Origin: Pseudomonas entomophila
GTDB lineage: Bacteria > Pseudomonadota > Gammaproteobacteria > Pseudomonadales > Pseudomonadaceae
DNA: 64,000 nucleotides
Direction: 5' to 3'
Assembly (NCBI RefSeq): GCF_029478665.1
Contig: NZ_JARPQB010000010.1
Span: forward strand, 1 to 64,000
Part shown: positions 60,947 to 64,000 of the stretch, piece after piece
Layout of the letters: every line of letters starts with the position of its first letter
Numbering within the stretch: position 1 is the stretch's first letter
Translations under genes and position numbers: made by a program
Notes under the pieces: model-generated
The model's input: the letters and a program-made list of their open reading frames with translations, nothing else
Database searches by the model: none
Told to the model about the DNA's origin: nothing

Positions 60947-62950
60947 ATGAGTTCTGCTTCCCTGACAAAGCCTCCCGCCGAGCGGGTACGGGTCAATCGC
61001 GTGGTGTTCATCACCTCGGCGCTGATGATCCTCGTTCTGACTGCCTTGCTGATCGCTGTACCCGAAACCGCCGGCCAGGTGCTGGGCGTCGCCCAGAAAT
61101 GGCTGACCCGTACCTTCGGCTGGTACTACATGCTGGTGATCTGCGGTTACCTGCTGTTCGTCGTCTACCTGGCCTTCTCCGACTTCGGCAAGCTCAAGCT
61201 GGGCGGCAAGGACGACACCCCCGACTTCAGCTACGGCGCCTGGGCCGGCATGCTGTTCTCCTCCGGTATCGGTATCTCGCTGCTGTACTTCGGCGCCTCC
61301 GAGCCGCTGGACCACTACTTCAACCCACCGGAAGGCACTCCAGCCAGCCTCGAGGCCGCGCGCCAGGGCCTGCAGCTGACCTTCCTGCACTGGGGCCTGC
61401 ACGGCTGGGCGATCTATGCCCTGGTCGGCCTGGCCGTGGGTTACTTCGCCTACCGCCACAACCAGCCGCTGGCACTGCGCTCGGCGCTGTACCCGCTGGT
61501 GGGTGAGCGTTGGGTCAAGGGCGGCGCGGGCCATGCCGTGGACATTTTCGGCATGTTCGTCACCCTGCTGGGCCTGGTGACCAACCTGGGCATTGGTTCG
61601 ATGCAGGTGGCGTCCGGTCTGGAATACCTGTTCGGCATGGACCACAGCAAGACCAACCTGCTGGTGGTGATCCTGGTCATGGCCGGCGTTGCCACCGTGG
61701 CCGCGGTGTCGGGCGTGGAGAACGGCATCCGCCGCCTGTCCAACCTGAACATCCTGCTGTTCAGCGGCTTGCTGATCTTCGTGCTGCTGGCCGGCAACAC
61801 CCTGCACCTGCTCAACGGCTTCGTGCAGAACATCGGTGACTACCTCAACGGTGTCGTGCTGAAGACCTTCGACCTGTATGTCTATGAAGGCGACAACGAC
61901 AAGTCCGAGCGCTGGCTGGGCCTGTGGACCGTGTTCTACTGGGCCTGGTGGATCTCCTGGGGCCCGTTCGTCGGCATGTTCATCGCCCGTATCTCCAAGG
62001 GCCGTACCGTGCGCCAGCTGGTCAGCGGCGTGCTGCTGATCCCGCTGGGCTTCACCCTGGCCTGGCTGTCGATCTTCGGTAACACCGCATTGGACCTGGT
62101 GATCAACCAGGGCGCGGTGGAGCTGGGCAAGACCGCGCTCGAACAGCCGTCGATGTCGATCTACCAACTGCTGGAATTCTTCCCGGCCGCCAAGATCGTC
62201 ATCGGTGTGGCGGTGTTCGTCGGCTTCGTGCTGTTCCTGACCCCCGCCGACTCCGGCGCGGTGATGATGGCCAACCTGTCGTGCAAGGGCGGCAAGGTCG
62301 ACGAGGACGCCCCGCACTGGATGGTGGTGTTCTGGTCGGTGGTCATCACCCTGGTCACTATCGGGCTGCTGTTCGCCGGTAACTTCGAAGCCATGCAGAC
62401 CATGGTGGTACTGGCCGGCCTGCCGTTCTCGGTGGTCCTGGTGCTGTTCATGTTCGGTCTGATGAAGGCCATGAAGCAGGACGTCGCAGTCGAGAGCGAG
62501 CGTGCCGAGCTGGCCGCCCGTGGCCGTCGCGGCTTCAGCGAGCGCCTCAGCCAGCTGGACCTGCAACCGACCCAAGCGGTGGTCCAGCGCTTCATGGACA
62601 AGCAGGTCAGCCCGGCGCTGAAAGAAGCCGCCGAGCAGCTGCGCACCCTGGGCTTCGAAGTAGAGACCCGTGTTGGCCAGTCGCGCAACATGATGGGCCT
62701 GCGGGTGATGATGGAAGAGGGCAACCCCTTCGTCTACGAAGCCAGCCTGGACGGTTACCTTGCCGCACCAAGCGAAGCGCCGGTCGAAGGCGAGCCGGAG
62801 GTGCAGCAGCGCTTCTACCGCGCCGAGGTGTACCTCCACGACGGCAGCCAGGAATACGACCTGATGGGCTTCACCCGCGAGCAGATCGTGCGTGACGTGC
62901 TGGATCAGTTCGAAAGCCACCGCCAGTTGCTGGGGCGTGTGTACAGCTGA
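60947..62950 (+). CDS. betT: High-affinity choline transporter (BCCT)
   Basis: BetT imports choline with proton symport for osmoprotection and as a precursor to betaine. It has 667 residues, with about 12 helices (about 20-510). BCCT signatures are present, such as WTVFYWAWWISWGPFVGMFIARISKGRTVRQ, and a long cytosolic C-terminal tail (about 510-667) typical of BetT types regulated by osmolarity. It diverges from betI and is probably BetI-regulated. Confidence 0.96.
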   Translation: MSSASLTKPPAERVRVNRVVFITSALMILVLTALLIAVPETAGQVLGVAQKWLTRTFGWYYMLVICGYLLFVVYLAFSDFGKLKLGGKDDTPDFSYGAWAGMLFSSGIGISLLYFGASEPLDHYFNPPEGTPASLEAARQGLQLTFLHWGLHGWAIYALVGLAVGYFAYRHNQPLALRSALYPLVGERWVKGGAGHAVDIFGMFVTLLGLVTNLGIGSMQVASGLEYLFGMDHSKTNLLVVILVMAGVATVAAVSGVENGIRRLSNLNILLFSGLLIFVLLAGNTLHLLNGFVQNIGDYLNGVVLKTFDLYVYEGDNDKSERWLGLWTVFYWAWWISWGPFVGMFIARISKGRTVRQLVSGVLLIPLGFTLAWLSIFGNTALDLVINQGAVELGKTALEQPSMSIYQLLEFFPAAKIVIGVAVFVGFVLFLTPADSGAVMMANLSCKGGKVDEDAPHWMVVFWSVVITLVTIGLLFAGNFEAMQTMVVLAGLPFSVVLVLFMFGLMKAMKQDVAVESERAELAARGRRGFSERLSQLDLQPTQAVVQRFMDKQVSPALKEAAEQLRTLGFEVETRVGQSRNMMGLRVMMEEGNPFVYEASLDGYLAAPSEAPVEGEPEVQQRFYRAEVYLHDGSQEYDLMGFTREQIVRDVLDQFESHRQLLGRVYS

Positions 62951-62968
62951 TCACGGCTGATCTCAGGC

Positions 62969-62998
62969 AAGGGCCCGGTTCGCGAGAACCGGGCCCTT
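62969..62998 (+). terminator. betT intrinsic terminator
   Basis: AAGGGCCCGGTTC (62969-62981) pairs with GAACCGGGCCCTT (62986-62998) around GCGA, followed by TTGCGTTTCT. Confidence 0.88.
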
Positions 62999-63086
62999 TG
63001 CGTTTCTGGCGGGACTATCAACATGTAGTGCCTGGCGTTATGGCGAGGTGGGCACGCTGGTACCTCCTTCTCCTGGGGTCATCATC

Positions 63087-64000
63087 ATGTCAACCGCAAC
63101 TCTTCCCCTCTTCGATTTCAAGGCTGTCGTCGCCCAGCAATTCGTCGGCCGGCCAACGCTACGGCAGGTCGTGTCCGAGCAACTGCTCGCGTTTCTGCTT
63201 GAAAAATACCCCGTGTTGGCGGGCGTAACGCCGACGCTCGTCTCGGCCGATGCGTTGGAGCTGTTGATACCTGACCCGATCCAGCCGTCCTGGCATAGGA
63301 AGCCTCTGGTCGATGTCGTACTGCAGGCCATGCTGGAGGGCGCCGGGTTAAGCCTGGCGCCGGTCGATAGGCGTCACTTTGGCGTGGCATTACGTACCCC
63401 CTACCTGTTTCCGGGGGCTTCGGATAGCTTCCAGTCCCTCCAGCTCATTGGGCCAGGCGGCGAGCTCGACGATCTGCTTGCGACGCTGCTCGATGAGTGG
63501 CGCCAGGCACAGGTCGACTTTTGGAGCATGGCTGGCCCTGCCGGGGTCAGCCGCGACCGTTGGTTGCAGTTGGTGCTGAAGATGGCCTTGTTGCGTAACT
63601 TGCCGATGCAAGGCCTGGATAGCCATCAGCAAGCCTGTGTGCATGGGTTGCTCGGCCCGATTGCCAAGCGTCCGTCGGTCTTCGCCGTGCAGGTGGAGAT
63701 GGTCGACGAAGGGCAGCGCTTCAGCGAAATGCAGGCCGGCCTGTTGGTGACCGGCGAATGGGACGAACAACAGGTGATCCTGTGGTGTTCGCCATCAAGT
63801 GTCATCAGAGGCTTCGATTCGCTCAGCGACTTTGCCACGGCGCTGCGCGACGAATTGACCGGTCGTCATCGCTTCGACGAGATGACCTGGCATCGCCAGG
63901 AGTTGACGGGTGATGCGTTCGCACAGCAGACGGCGCTGATGCTGGAGGCCATGCTGGAGAGGGCGCAGCAGGTCGCTGGCGCGCCAGGGCTAGGGGTGTC
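63087..64000 (+). CDS. N-terminal part of a large unknown protein, cut by the window end
   Basis: The frame is open from ATG 63087 to the window end (304 codons plus two bases) and starts MSTATLPLFDFKAVVAQQFV. It is rich in Leu and acidic residues with a predicted helical, cytoplasmic character (no signal peptide or membrane helix). The composition and the opening, with a segment like LLEKYPVLAGVTP, resemble the very large Pseudomonas proteins that carry dermonecrotic-toxin-like (DUF6543) or leucine-rich/NEL-type domains, but this is a resemblance, not an identification. GGGG lies near 63075. It follows the betT terminator. Confidence 0.6.
   Translation, partial: MSTATLPLFDFKAVVAQQFVGRPTLRQVVSEQLLAFLLEKYPVLAGVTPTLVSADALELLIPDPIQPSWHRKPLVDVVLQAMLEGAGLSLAPVDRRHFGVALRTPYLFPGASDSFQSLQLIGPGGELDDLLATLLDEWRQAQVDFWSMAGPAGVSRDRWLQLVLKMALLRNLPMQGLDSHQQACVHGLLGPIAKRPSVFAVQVEMVDEGQRFSEMQAGLLVTGEWDEQQVILWCSPSSVIRGFDSLSDFATALRDELTGRHRFDEMTWHRQELTGDAFAQQTALMLEAMLERAQQVAGAPGLGV

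Overview
The window looks like chromosomal DNA of a Pseudomonas putida-group bacterium. Support comes from high GC content, the gene order priA-rpmE-maeB-ponA-pilM..Q-aroKB-gltBD-hemE and trxC-selO-mscK-nhaP2-betABI-betT, typical Pseudomonas protein sequences (for example RpmE with a Cys4 site and a short MaeB), and many Pseudomonas-type REP palindromes between genes. No rRNA, tRNA, CRISPR array, integrase, transposase or plasmid/phage module is visible. The species assignment is inference.

Layout. 0.1-9 kb: an NlpC/P60 hydrolase, a TM2 protein, argS with a SPOR protein, priA, rpmE, a secreted nuclease and malic enzyme. 9-18.7 kb: ponA (PBP1A) diverges from a compact pilM-pilN-pilO/P-pilQ run that leads into aroK, aroB and a DamX-like SPOR protein. 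19-26.8 kb: gltB-gltD (glutamate synthase), hemE and a BOF-family periplasmic protein. 26.8-29.1 kb: an MFS transporter diverging from a LysR regulator, the arrangement of E. coli ynfM/ynfL.

29.2-47.8 kb, all on the minus strand: a 20-gene aryl polyene (APE) biosynthetic operon plus a trailing lipoprotein gene. Most junctions overlap by 4-30 bases, so translation is probably coupled. It has the expected APE core: KS-like ApeC, acyltransferase ApeD, two ACPs (ApeE/F), ApeG, an ApeH ligase fused to an ApeI dehydratase, separate glycosyltransferase and acyltransferase genes, thioesterase ApeK, LolA-like ApeL, MMPL exporter ApeM, lipoprotein ApeN, and ApeO/P/Q/R for chain extension. Four genes go beyond that core: an MIO aromatic amino acid lyase with an unusual Phe-His selectivity pair, a flavin enzyme carrying the WxWxIP halogenase motif, a SAM methyltransferase and a polytopic CPA2-like membrane protein. 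Together they suggest a halogenated and methylated, xanthomonadin-like pigment whose aryl starter may come from an amino acid. A REP pair sits inside the apeL reading frame, in front of its signal-peptide core.

47.8-64 kb: an orphan ParA-like ATPase diverging from the APE operon, then trxC, selO, mscK and nhaP2 on the minus strand, then the choline-to-betaine genes betA-betB-betI (minus) and divergent betT (plus), with a 20-base palindrome as likely BetI operator. The window ends inside a large open frame that I could not identify firmly.

The parts most worth a second look are the extended APE cluster, the REP insertion in apeL, the PilO-PilP fusion with a short PilQ, and the rpmE terminator that also encodes the signal peptide of the next gene.
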